A DNA stretch of 64,000 bases from Parietaria judaica (taxonomy: Eukaryota > Streptophyta > Magnoliopsida > Rosales > Urticaceae): positions 26,693,746-26,757,745 of the forward strand of contig OX940872.1 of the NCBI GenBank assembly GCA_954871525.1. The letters run 5' to 3'. The notes below the pieces were generated by a model. The model saw only the letters and a program-made list of their open reading frames with translations. It made no database searches and had not been told where the DNA came from. A program made the translations under genes and the position numbers. Below, in pieces: positions 12,815-24,864 of the stretch. Numbering within the stretch: position 1 is the first letter of the stretch; the number at the start of each line of letters is the position of its first letter.

Positions 12815-13794
12815 CATGGTTTTAAATATCGGGGCATATCGTCGATATATCCATGGCATGCCGCTAAAATGAGATATGCGGTACGATATTCCAAATAAAT
12901 CGATGTCGTTTTCAGATTTATCGCGATATGTCCTTCGATTTTTAGAAAAAAAATATCTTTTTCGCTTAAGCCTACAAACCTCGATAGAGTGCTCGATATT
13001 AAAAAAAAAAACCTAATTTCAGAAGCCTTTCCTCATTTCTCTTATTTCGCGACTAGCTATCGGCGTATCTCTCTTCTCCGTCGAATTTCGCGACCTGGAG
13101 CACAAATCTTCCCATATTTCGCATGTTTTTGGTGAAAATCGCAAGGTATGTCTATGGAAATTCTACTTGTTTCATGTTATTTTGGCTATTTGCAAATTTG
13201 CTTGCTGATTTGGGAGAAATTAGTATTTTTAGGGTTTGTGAAATATTTTTAGGGGAAAATCGCAAGGTATGCTCGATATTTGCGTTTTATGTTTATGGTT
13301 TGTTAAATTTTCAACTTGTATGTTAAACTTGATGATTATCATTTGTTACGGTTTCGGACTATTATGTTTATATTTCTAGTTCGCACTCTATGTTTGTAGT
13401 TATGTTTGTATTTCGTACTTTAAGACTTTATTATGATGCCTACTTTATTGTTCTATGTTATGTTGACACTTGACTTTATGTTATATTCTATGTTTGTGAC
13501 TTTGTGTAATATTACGTGTTTTCATAATATTATGATTTATGAATGTGCTTTATTTATTAATAGGTAATTTATAAACTATTTATCATATATATAAATATAT
13601 GATTGAAATACTTATAAGATTTTCCGAAATATCCGTCGATGTTTCGATTGGCAAGCGATATATCCGTGAAATAATGCGATATTATTTGCAAGTGGTATAT
13701 CTTTTTCTTCGGATTTATCCATCGGCATGCCCATCGGCAAGTGATATATCCGTAAAATGAAGAGTGCAAAACGATATCGATATTTAAAACCATG
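12815..13794. mobile_element. Non-autonomous hAT-like element
   Basis: A 980-bp element bounded by perfect 17-bp terminal inverted repeats (CATGGTTTTAAATATCG at 12815-12831, its complement at 13778-13794) and flanked by an identical 8-bp direct repeat ATTATAAC (12807-12814 and 13795-13802). An 8-bp duplication is characteristic of the hAT superfamily. Both ends carry subterminal GATATATC / GATATCG motifs. No transposase frame is present, so it depends on an element elsewhere. Superfamily assignment rests on the duplication length and is inference. Confidence 0.85.
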
Positions 13795-13951
13795 ATTATA
13801 ACTTTTTATTTCAATTTATTCCCATAAATCTAATTTAATGTTTCAAATTATCACTTCCGTCTCAAAAAATTTATATTTTTTAGGATCAGTTGAAAACCTA
13901 AATTTATAGTTGATGCATCTTTCGATATATATTTTTTAAATTTACATATAT

Positions 13952-14634
13952 TGTTGGGGATTTCACCTAGCCACCCGATAATCAATATCGATGAACACGA
14001 ACAACGAACAGTAATGCGGAACAACACGATAGAATTGGACGGCAAAGACGAACACTTTATTGATCTTGATGATGTTTGAATTACACAACCGGTTACAAAA
14101 GACTTGATCTTCTGGAAAGACGATCTTCCCGTTGAATTCAAACTTACAGCTCTTCCACAGCAATCTTCGATAACCCCCACCGTAAGCTGCCCGATGACGG
14201 AGTGATCTCCGTTGTGCAGCACCCTTCTCGATGGTCGGAGATGACCCAGACTCCAGAGAATGCCGGCGAACAGAACCCCGGTGCGAACGAACCCCCTTTG
14301 ACGCCGCGAAGAAGCTCCGACAGATCCTCAGAGTGTGTACCTCTGTCTAACGTTCCCGAGCCTTCCTTCTCCGTACTCCGTCGTCACCTTCGTCGTCGTA
14401 TCCACCGTCTGACTCGCCGGAGAAGTTCTGTCTCTCAAGAACTCTCTCTCTTGATTCTCTCTCTTTGTTGTTATGATCTGGTGTGTTCTTCTTGCTGTAT
14501 CGACTTGCTTATATAGCCGTTGGGTGTGTCCTTGTCGTCCCCGGATGGTGACTGAATGTCATCACCCGATAGGCTCCTTATCTTTAAGTGACTGTGACAC
14601 ACATGTATCTTGTGTCACCGATGGGTGATCAACA
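13952..14634 (-). repeat. Copia 3' LTR
   Basis: 683 bp; TGTTGGGGATTTCACC at the left edge and GGGTGATCAACA at the right edge give the expected TG...CA ends on either strand. Compared with the right-hand LTR it differs at LTR positions 17, 20, 21, 81, 154, 170 and 171 only (plus-strand numbering). The apparent 104-residue open frame at 14202-14516 also occurs identically in the other LTR and is not a gene. Confidence 0.95.
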
Positions 14635-14647
14635 ATCTCCACCTTGT
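14635..14647 (-). other. Copia polypurine tract
   Basis: On the minus strand the bases immediately before the 3' LTR read ACAAGGTGGAGAT, the purine-rich second-strand primer position expected for an LTR retrotransposon. Confidence 0.8.
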
Positions 14648-14687
14648 GTCATTGTCGCTTATCGATAATTAGCCCCTGTCCTCGAGC

Positions 14688-17176
14688 TTAGGCGCTCGAG
14701 CCTTCCTTATCCTTCGGCTCTGGTTGGGTATCACCAACCCCGAGCTGAACCAAGCTCTGTTCGAACTTGCTGACTGGAATCACCTTAGTGATCATGTCTG
14801 TTGGGTTCTCATCGGTTCCAATATTGAGAACCTTCATCGTATTCAACTCCACGATGTCCTTGAAGAAATACAGCCTGATGTCGATATGCTTGGTCCTCTC
14901 GTGATACATTTGATTTTTACACAAGTGTATCGCGGATTGGCTGTCGCAGTGAAGGTCAAACGACCTTTGCTCGAATCCTAGCTCTGTGAGAAGCCTTTTC
15001 AGCCAGAGCCCTTCCTTTGCAGCCTCACTGATTGCCACGTATTCAGCCTCGGTGGTCGATAAGGCCACGATGTGCTGAAGCGATGCCTTCCAGCTGACTA
15101 GATTCCCGAACACCTTGAAGTTGTATCCGGTGAGATACCTTCGCTTGTCGAGGTCTCCGGCATAATTTGAGTCAACGAACCCTTGTATCACTGATTCCTT
15201 TGTCTCCTCGCTAGAGTAAATCAGGCCCTTGTCGGAACTGCCCGCCAAGTATCGGAGGATCTACTTGACGGCATTCCAGTGCTCTTGTCCTGGGTTAGCC
15301 ATGTACCGGCTTACCAAGCTTACAGCATATGCCAAATATGGCCTTGTGCAGATCATCACATACATGAGGCTTCCGACGGCACTTGAGTATGGCACAAGTC
15401 CCATCTTCTTCACCTTAACCTCTGTTGTCGGGCTTAACTCATTGCAGAGTTTAAAGTGAGGTGCCAGGGGCTGTTTCGAAGGCTTGGCCTTCTCCATTTG
15501 GAACTTCTCGATGACCTTCCTGAAGTAGTCCGTTTGCGAGACGCTGAGGTAGCCTCTCGCGCGGTCTCTTCGGATGTCCATGCCGAGAATCCTTCTCGCT
15601 GGCCCCAAGTCCTTCATCTCGAACTCTAACTTCAATGAGTCCTTAAGCTTCCTGATTTCTCCAGTGCTGCTGGAAACGATGAGCATATCGTCCACATATA
15701 GGAGTAGGTAAATACTCACACCGCTGCTTGTCGTCCTGAAGTAGACACAGTTGTCGTGTCTGCTTCTCCGATAGGAATTCTTTTGCATGAATGTGTCAAA
15801 CCTCTTATACCATTGTCGAGGAGATTGCTTAAGTCCGTACAAGGACTTCTTCAAAGAGCAAACCCAATCCTTTTTTCCCTTCTGCACAAAACCCTCTGGT
15901 TGTTGCATGAGGATCTTCTCCTCGAGTTCTCCATGTAGAAAGGCTGTCTTCACATCCATCTGTTCAAGCTCCCAGTTGAACTTCGCAACCATCGAAAGTA
16001 GAACCCTTATCGATGTATGCTTTACCACTGGCGAGAAGACTTCATTGAAGTCTATACCTTCTCGCTGTGTGAATCCCTTCGCCACCAACCTGGCTTTGAA
16101 CCTCGCCGGCTCGCCTCCTGGTGCACTTGGCTTCACCTTGTATAGCCACCGACAGCCGACAACCTTGCAGTTCTTTGGCTTCGGAACAAGGACCCAAGTA
16201 TTGTTCTGGTGAAGAGAGATCATCTCTTCGTCCATTGCCGATCACCACTTATTCTCGTCGCTGGACCTGATGGCTTCACTGAACGAGCGAGGCTCGTTGT
16301 CGATTTCGACACATGCAGTGTTGAAATCATAAGCCACCATCTCGGCGTGGGCGTACCTTATCGGCTTTCTGATAGCCCGTCGGGGCCTATCCCGAGAAAG
16401 TAGGTATCCCTCATCGGGATTCTCCTCTTCGATCCGAAAAGCCTCTTCCTCGCAGTCCTCTTCGCTAGACACCTCATCGCTGTTCGATGAGCCCTACTCC
16501 CGATGATCTTGTCGGCTGGATTCTGTGCTTCCGCTCGACGAAGCTTCATCGCAGGTACCTTGTCGGAACTTCAGACGTTCCTCATCGCGGGATTCTCTTC
16601 GCGGTTCCTTATCGCGGGTTTCTCTTCGCGATAGCTCTTCTCGCATACCTTGTCGGGTATGCTCGTCGGGAATTCCTTGTCGCAAATTCTCTTCGCGATC
16701 ATCTCTTCGGCCATTTTTCTCTGGGTTTCCGATAAGAGCTCCTCGGGTAATAAACTCCCGATGAGCCTCTTTTCGTACTGGCTCATCGCAAAGCTCCACC
16801 TCAAGCTGAAATCCATCTCCTTCATAGAGATCTTCAGGGCTTGTCGGGGTTGCCTTGCCTTCCAAGAAACTTTCTTCATTGAAAGTGACGTCTCGGCTGA
16901 TGATGCACTTACGTGACTCCGAACACCAAATCCGGTACCCTTTAACTCCGTCGGGGTACCCCATGAACAGTCCTTTCTTAGCCCTAGGTACAAGCTTACC
17001 ATCGTTTACATGATAGTAAGCGGCACAGCCAAAGACTTTAAGTTTGGAGTAATCAGTGTACTCTTGACGATTTGTCCATCGCTTCTGTGGGACTTCAAAG
17101 TCTATCGCTGACGATGGCAGCCTATTGATCAGATAGGCCGCTGTATGAACAGCTTCTCCCCAGAACCGCGATGACA
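14688..17176 (-). pseudogene. Copia pol, 3' portion: integrase end, RT, RNase H
   Basis: Starting right at the Gypsy junction the frame resumes inside integrase (SSRFWGEAVHTAAYLINRLP, KVFGCAAYYH, GLFMGYPDGVKGYRIW), then a charged variable linker rich in R/E/D (about 16500-16760), then reverse transcriptase (NNTWVLVPKPKN, ARLVAKGFTQREGIDF, MDVKTAFLHGEL, LLLYVDDMLI as the catalytic YVDD box) and Copia RNase H ([48 protein letters not shown]). It ends at the stop at 14688. Three premature stops interrupt one continuous frame: TAG 16494-16496, TGA 16242-16244 and TAG 15261-15263. No frameshifts were seen. Confidence 0.92.
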
Positions 17177-17181
17177 GATTT

Positions 17182-17623
17182 TATAATACCCAATAATCTG
17201 TCAGGCCATGAGGTTTGGGAAGAAAGGAAAATTGAGCCCTAGATTTGTCGGGCCATTTGAAGTCTTAGAAAGAATTGGACCGGTTGCGTATAAGTTAGCT
17301 CTCCCTCCATCAATGTCGATGGTACACAACACTTTTCACGTCTCCATGCTGAGAAAATATATCTCAGACCCTTCTCACATATTAAGCTATGAACCGCTAC
17401 AGCTGAATGAAGACCTCACTTACGAAGAGAAGCCCGTCAAAGTACTTGACACGAAAGAAAAAGAACTGAGAAATAAGAAGATTCGGTTAATCAAAGTACT
17501 ATGGAGGAGTCACTCAGTCGAAGAAGCCACATGGGAAACAGATAGAGTAAATGAGAAGTAAATACCCGGAGTTGTTCTGGTAAGAAAATTTCGAGGACGA
17601 AATTTTTATTAGGAGGGGAGGTT
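17182..17623 (+). repeat. Remnant of the first Gypsy unit (LTR start + pol 3' end)
   Basis: 17182-17199 is exactly the first 18 bp of the LTR (TATAATACCCAATAATCT). Then come 7 bases of filler (GTCAGGC, 17200-17206), and from 17207 the sequence matches the end of the intact pol at 24448 onward, including the chromodomain and polypurine tract (17611-17623). The distance between the two copies is a constant 7,241 bp and the encoded 117 residues are identical. Both breakpoints fall at or next to CATGAG in the parent sequences, so the deletion looks like end-joining with microhomology and filler. Confidence 0.9.
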
Positions 17624-20113
17624 TATAATACCCAATAATCTCATGAGCAAGTTTACGCCTAAAACGTATAATTTTATTTAGTCAAGATAATTATCCATGT
17701 ATATATTTATTTTAAAGAAAGTTATTTTAAAACTTTAATGTTGATTTTAAGTTGTGATGCAGTGTGGGATGACAGAACCTTACGTCAAGATCGGTGTGCT
17801 TAACATATTAAAACACGTAATAAAATAACGAGCCAATCATTTTATGTTTTCTTTCTATAACATTCTTATTAAATAAAATTATGATAACCTACTTTTGTTG
17901 CATTTTTATAAGTGGTTGTCTATATAGAAGCAGATAATTTAGTTTTCCTACTAAGAGCAAAGTTGGAAATTTGTGTCTAGTACTTATCCGATTAATACTA
18001 TTTTATATCATCAAACAATGATCGATTACATACATTTCTTTGCCTTTTAAGTATTCATACACTTAGTTTATCATTTATGCATGCTAATACTCACATGTAC
18101 ACGTGTCTCACCACAAATAACCTCTCGAACTTTCTTCCCGAAATACTTGCAGAAGACTCTTTAATCTCTATTTTCTCTCCATTGCTCCTCATTAAGAAAT
18201 CATACGATTCCTCTGTTTGTTGATCTTGTTGTTTCGGTTTTAGCCTCTCTTCGAAATAGTTCAGGTTAGCATTTTTAAATCCATATATGTTGATGTCTTA
18301 TCATTGAAATGGATTTTTATAGAATCTGAGAGGTTTGGTGCTAATCTTATTATAATAATATCTAAATAATCATTTTTAATAATCTGATTTCTCATGCATG
18401 TGATAGCTTTAACTTATAAGTCCATAAGGAAGTGGTGAGGGTTATTTTAAAAATGAAAGAGTTGGTAATTATTTGATCCATGGTTTTTGTTTTTCGAAGT
18501 ACATGTAATTGGACTTCTTTGAGCTAATTAATTCATAATTTCTTAAAGCTGTATATGGATTTTAATTCATCATATGATCTTATTTAGGTGGTTGTTCACG
18601 ATCCCTTATTTTGGATTCCTCATGCTCATTAAAGGTGTAGTTGAATATTTAGTAAATTTATTTAGATTTGATAATATGATCATGGATAAAAGTTTTAGTG
18701 CTATATTTTTAGTTATATAACAAACTTGTTCAACTTATTTAAAGCATCTCTAAAGATAAAGTTAAAATGTGACACTACGGTATCTTAATGCCATTTTATT
18801 CATAGTGTACACATTTTCGTTAAGGAATTCTAGTGAAGGATGTGATTATATATTAAACTAATCGGTTATGATTCTATCTTTGAGTGTGTAATTTTGTATT
18901 AGAAGAGATAATTAGTTTGCCATCAAAGATCGATTTGAAATATGAATAAATCTGTAATTCAGAAACTTACACACCCCGAGTCTTGACCGAGGTAGACGCT
19001 TCCCACACTAGCTAGCAAGAATTATCACTGAGTTCGAGGTAAGTAAAGACTTACTTTACTTGCATTACGAGAATTAAATTAAATGGTGATTTAAGTATGA
19101 ACGTATGTGCATATAATTGCATTGTTCTTCTGATATTTGTTCGCTATAAATAGTGTAAATGTTAAAAGAATAAATAACAGTGTATCTCAGTTGCTAAGTT
19201 TGGGTAGGCGGCGTGCCTGCTGCGATGTCTCTTTAAAGAGACTATGATATATGGCGCGGTGTGGGAAGCCCGACTGATCACCGGGAATGAAATTGAGAAT
19301 TTTCCCAACACGTCTGCGTGTAATGTTACGACCGGTCACATGTTAAAAGAATTGAAACGTTACGACCGACCGGTCGAAGTTAAAAGAAGTGACGCACGGG
19401 TCACATGTTAAAAGAAGTGACGAAAGGGTCACATGATAAAAGAAGTGACGCACGGGTCACATGTTAAAAGAATTATGGGGAATAGTGCAACAGGAGCGTC
19501 CATAACAACGTCTACAAGCCTTAGCATTTGAGATACACATTATGAAAGAGAATTGGATAATTCATATTAATGTACTATGTTAATATGACATGAATGAAAA
19601 GAGAATTAGATAATGCACATTAATTGTGTTATATGGTTATAATACGAACGGTGTTATATGAGTTGTTAAATTGTCTTTTACTTACTGAGCTTTCGCTCAT
19701 TAGAATTCTTGTAATGCAGACATTGCAGGTAATTCAAATGACACTTGAGGCTGTTGGTTGAAGACTCGAAGCTAGGGATCTGATGCATATGAGATACTAA
19801 CGACCGTGAGATAGCTAGTTGTGTACTTGGGGTATTTTGAGTGTCGTTACGCTATGTATAAATCAAAACAAAGGAGCAAGTAGTTTATGCTTCCTCGTTT
19901 TTGGATAAATACTGACAGTGGTTAGATATGGGAGTTTGGCGTTAGTTAAATGTAAAATAATAATAATATAGCGTTTCAATATGTAGATATATAAAATAGG
20001 TGTATATATATATCTATATATATAAGAAAGAAAGAAAAAATGTTTTTTTTCAGTGGCTCACTTATATGAGTTTAAAAGAAAATATAATTACATAGGCCGT
20101 ACGGGGCGTTACA
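17624..20113 (+). repeat. Gypsy LTR, internal copy
   Basis: 2,490 bp, TATAATACCC ... GGGGCGTTACA. It serves as the 5' LTR of the intact unit, being followed by the primer-binding site. It contains a minisatellite of about 28 bp (GTGACGCACGGGTCACATGT... unit) around 19330-19475. I found no difference from the right-hand LTR in the stretches compared, and the lengths agree exactly. Confidence 0.93.
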
Positions 20114-20117
20114 TATT

Positions 20118-20129
20118 TGGTATCAGAGC
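20118..20129 (+). other. Gypsy primer-binding site (tRNA-iMet)
   Basis: TGGTATCAGAGC, complementary to the 3' end of plant initiator methionine tRNA, starts 4 bases after the LTR end. This is the normal minus-strand primer site. Confidence 0.92.
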
Positions 20130-20323
20130 TACAGGTTTAGTCGTTCCTGTAGACCATCTCATATGCAAATGATCATAGCTCGAGTCGACCAATCAACAGG
20201 TTCGATTTTTCCTTGTTCGTGATATATTCTTGTACTATTTGGGCATAATTACAATATTTACGCAAAAGTAGCGTTTAGTAAAATTGCTCATGTAAGATTA
20301 AAAGAGGGCATTTTCAGGAAGTT

Positions 20324-23300
20324 ATGGCGGAAGAAACTGAGAGAGTTCATGAGGAAAGAGTGAACCCAGATATTCCCGCTTCCTCCCAAAGTAGTTTGAT
20401 AGAACGCCTTACAGAATTATGCGAGAGGCAGGGGAGACAGATTGAAAGACAAAGTGGTCTGATTGAATCATTACTACAACAACAAGAGAGACACAATCAG
20501 CAACAACCCGTCTCTTCCTCAGTTGCCAGAGAACGGATGGAGCACGGTGGAGAACGATTTAGAAAGTTAAACCCCCCAAGCTTTGAGGGTGGCGGTGATC
20601 CCTTGGATGCTGAAGATTGGGTGAAAACGGTTGAAGGGATGCTGGACTATGTGGCGATATCGGATGCTGAAAAAGTTGCGTGTGCCTCGTTCTATCTCAG
20701 AAAAGATGCAGTCCATTGGTGGGATACTGTTAAAGCAATTACGGATGTATCACAGATGACGTGGGAACAATTTAAGGAGAAGTTCTTCAGCAAATACTTC
20801 ACTTATTCTCACAGATCAGCCAAGGCTGCAGAATTTATGTATTTGAGGCAAGGAGGAATGTCAGTTTCCGAGTTTATAAGGAAGTTCGATGAGCTGTCCA
20901 GGTTTGCACCGCATATGGTTTCCAACGACATGTTGAAAGTGGATCACTTCACTAAGGGCTTAAGAGCAGAATAATTTAAGAACCTTAGTGTCGTCTTGAG
21001 TCCAGATATGACATTTGGAGAAGTGTGTCAGAAGGCACTACAAGCAGAGCAAGGTCAACAAAGAGCTGATAGGGCACAAGAACAACGCAGGAATGCAAAT
21101 TTTTCAAGAGGAAAGGACAATGCAAATAAGCCTTTCCAACGAAGTAACACAGATTTTAAAAGAAAAGAGCCTCCAAATCAGATTCAGAGAAGTGGGGGAG
21201 AAAAGCGCCCCAACAATCCTCAAATGAATAGTCCAACAAATGTTCAGAAGTTGTGCTCGGTATGCGGGAAGCCTCATCAAGGACCTTGTCGCTTTGGTGC
21301 GGGTGTTTGCTTCAAGTGTGGAAAACCGGGCCACTTCATCAAGGATTGCCCAATGGTTCAGGGAAACCAACCAAAGACTCCAGGACGAGTTTTCGCTATG
21401 ATTAAAGGAGATTCGGATGCCAGCCCTTCTGTTGTTTCAGGTCAGATTCTTATTTCTGATCTTTTCGCTCATACACTAATAGATCCAGGTGCTACAAATT
21501 CATTTGCGTCACTTGCATTCATGAGAAAATTGGGTATACCTCCTGAGACATTAGTAGATACTTATTGTGTTAAAATCCCATCGGGTGAATTTTTATGTTC
21601 AAAAGAAGCTTTGCGAGCTTCCAAAATTATAATAGACGGAAGGGAGTTACATGCGGATCTCGTGGTGTTAGATATAAAAGACTTCGATGTCATTCTGGGC
21701 ATGGATTGGCTAGCAAAGTATAATGCCGTTGTTGATTGCAACAAGAAGATTGTCAAGTTTCAACCACCAGGAGAAGATGAGTTTACTTTTGTGGGGATAA
21801 ACAAGAGTAAACCATTTCCTCTTATTTCAACGTTGAAAGCATGGAAATTGCTTAATTCTGGGTGTGCCGGCTATTTAGCCCATGTTGTTGATGTCGAAGC
21901 TGAGCATAAGACGAGACCGGAAGAAGTACCTATTGTTAATGAGTTCTTGGAAGTGTTTCCGGATGATTTGCCTGGTATACCGCCAGACAGGGAAATTGAT
22001 TTTTCAATTGAAGTTTTGCCTGGAACCTCACCAATATCTAAAGCACCATATCGTATGGCTCCGACGGAGTTAAAAGAATTAAAGAGCCAATTGGAAGAGC
22101 TACTAGACAAAGGATTTATTCGTCCCAGCTTTTCGCCTTGGGGTGCACCAGTGTTGTTTGTCAAAAAGAAAGATGGAAGTTTTAGACTGTGTATTGATTA
22201 TAGAGAGCTCAACAAAGTAACGATAAAGAACAAGTACCCACTTCTGAGGATCGACGACTTGTTTGATCAACTTCAAGGTGCTTCTGTATTTTCAAAGATT
22301 GATCTGAGATCTGGTTACCATCAGCTTAAGGTGAAATCAGAAGATGTTCGTAAAACAGCTTTTCGTACAAGATATGGACATTACGAGTTCTTGGTTATGC
22401 CATTTGGGTTAACAAACGCTCCAGCCGCTTTCATGGACTTGATGAATAGAGTCTTCAAAGACTATTTGGATAATTTTGTCATTGTGTTTATCGATGACAT
22501 ATTGATTTACTCTCGATCCGAAGCTGAGCACGCCGAACATCTAAGGATAGTGTTGGATATCTTGAAGAAAAATCAGCTTTACGCAAAGTTCAAGAAATGT
22601 GAATTTTGGTTGGATAAAGTTGCATTTCTTGGGCATATTGTAACAAGCGAAGGAATTTCTGTAGATCCCGGGAAGATTGAAGCTGTAAGTAATTGGTCTC
22701 GACCTAAGGATGTATCATAAGTACGGAGTTTCCTTGGACTAGCTGGGTATTATAGACGGTTTGTGAAAGGATTTTCCAAAATAGCGTCCCCTCTTACTCA
22801 GCTCACGAGAAAGGGTGTAAAGTTTCAATGGTCAGATTCATGTGAAGAAAGTTTCCAAGAGTTAAAGCGACGTTTAACATCAGCCCCCGTACTTACCATT
22901 CCTAGCGGAAGTGGTGGATTTGTTGTGTACAGTGATGCTTCAAAGAAGGGGTTAGGATGTGTATTGATGCAGAATGGGAAAGTCATCGCTTATGCTTCTA
23001 GACAACTAAAGGAGTACGAGAAGAATTACCCGACGCACGATTTGGAACTAGCAGCAGTGGTTTTTGCTCTGAAAATTTGGCGACATCATTTATATGCTGA
23101 AAGGTGTGAAATATTCACAGATCATAAAAGCCTAAAGTATTTCTTCACGCAGAAGGAATTAAATATGAGGCAAAGAAGATGGTTGGAGCTAGTGAAGGAC
23201 TACGATTGCGTGATTAATTATCACCCAGGAAAAGCGAATCTTGTTGCTGATGCGTTAAGCAGGAAGTCGACCGGAGAACTGTCTTCAATGACGAGTATTC

Positions 23301-24802
23301 AAAATCACATATTAGTTGATCTTGAAAAGCTTAATATCGAGATCGAGCCTAGAGGTTTAATGGAAAGACTATCTGCAATGACGCTTCAACCCACCCTGCT
23401 AGAAATGATCAAAGAAGGCCAAGCAACTGATGCATATGCGAGTAAGTTGAGATCAAGAATTTCATCAAGAAAAAGAACGGAATGTCAACTATTGCAAGAT
23501 GGTGTAATAAGGTACAATGGAAGATTGTATGTGCCACATGACGAGACAATTAGAAGATCTATTCTAGCTGAAGCTCATAGTAGTCCGTATTCAGTTCATC
23601 CGGGCGCTACAAAAATGTACAGAGACCTGAAGACTCACTATTGGTGGCCAGGTATTAAGAACGATGTTTATAAGTTTGTAGAGCAGTGCCTTATCTGTCA
23701 ACAAGTTAAAGCCGAGCATCAAAGACCAGCAGGCTTACTCCAGCCTTTGACAGTACCCCAATGGAAATGGGAAGAAATCACGATGGACTTTGTCGTCGGA
23801 TTACCTCGGTCTAGTGATGGACATGATGCAATTTGGGTTATCGTTGATAGACTCACGAAGTCGGCTCATTTTCTTCCTGTTCGCATGACCTATTCAATAG
23901 ATCAACTCGCTCAACTTTACGTCAAGGAGATTGTTCGACTGCACGGGGTACCATTATCTATTGTTTCTGATAGAGATGCGAGATTTACATCAGCATTTTG
24001 GAAGAACTTACACAAGGCGATGGGATCTAAGATAGCTCTTGGTACAGCTTTTCATCCTTAATCAGATGGACAATCAGAGAGAACAATACAAACTTTAGAA
24101 GATATGCTGAGGGCATGCATTTTGGATTTTCATGGATCATGGAGTAAATATCTACCATTGGTCGAGTTCTCTTACAATAATAGTCATCATTCTACAATTG
24201 GCATGGCGCCTTATGAAGCTTTATATGGAAGGAAGTGTCGATCGCCTGTTCATTGGGACGAAGTTGGTGAAAGGAAGTACCTCGGCCCAGAGCTTGTGCA
24301 GGATACCGTTGAAGCGATTGAGAAAATTCGAAAAAGGATGTTGACCGCTCAAAGTCGACAAAAGAGCTATGCCGATCTAAAGCGTCGGATGTTGGAATTT
24401 GAAATCGGAGATAAAGTGTTTGTCAAGGTATCTCCGCTGAAGGGTGTCATGAGGTTTGGGAAGAAAGGAAAATTGAGCCCTAGATTTGTCGGGCCATTTG
24501 AAGTCTTAGAAAGAATTGGACCGGTTGCGTATAAGTTAGCTCTCCCTCCATCAATGTCGATGGTACACAACACTTTTCACGTCTCCATGCTGAGAAAATA
24601 TATCTCAGACCCTTCTCACATATTAAGCTATGAACCGCTACAGCTGAATGAAGACCTCACTTACGAAGAGAAGCCCGTCAAAGTACTTGACACGAAAGAA
24701 AAAGAACTGAGAAATAAGAAGATTCGGTTAATCAAAGTACTATGGAGGAGTCACTCAGTCGAAGAAGCCACATGGGAAACAGATAGAGTAAATGAGAAGT
24801 AA
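20324..24802 (+). pseudogene. Gypsy gag-pol polyprotein with three in-frame stops
   Basis: A single 1,493-codon frame from ATG 20324 to the stop at 24802, interrupted only by TAA at 20972-20974, 22718-22720 and 24059-24061. Order: gag (WVKTVEGMLDY, KFFSKYF), zinc knuckle [14 protein letters not shown], protease ([12 protein letters not shown], with DPG in place of the more common DSG), reverse transcriptase ([31 protein letters not shown]), RNase H ([26 protein letters not shown]), integrase ([47 protein letters not shown]), and a C-terminal chromodomain ([14 protein letters not shown]... LIKVLWRSH... ATWE). All three stops are TAA within otherwise well conserved protein, so substitution rather than frameshift explains them. 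Confidence 0.95.
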
Positions 24803-24851
24803 ATACCCGGAGTTGTTCTGGTAAGAAAATTTCGAGGACGAAATTTTTATT

Positions 24852-24864
24852 AGGAGGGGAGGTT
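24852..24864 (+). other. Gypsy polypurine tract
   Basis: AGGAGGGGAGGTT immediately precedes the right-hand LTR. An identical copy precedes the internal LTR at 17611-17623. Confidence 0.85.

Noticed and set aside
14202..14516. 104-codon open frame repeated identically at 29554-29868
   Set aside because: It lies inside the two Copia LTRs, so identity reflects LTR duplication, not a gene pair.
16436..16764. Arg/Ser-rich plus-strand frames
   Set aside because: They are the reverse of the repetitive charged linker in Copia pol.
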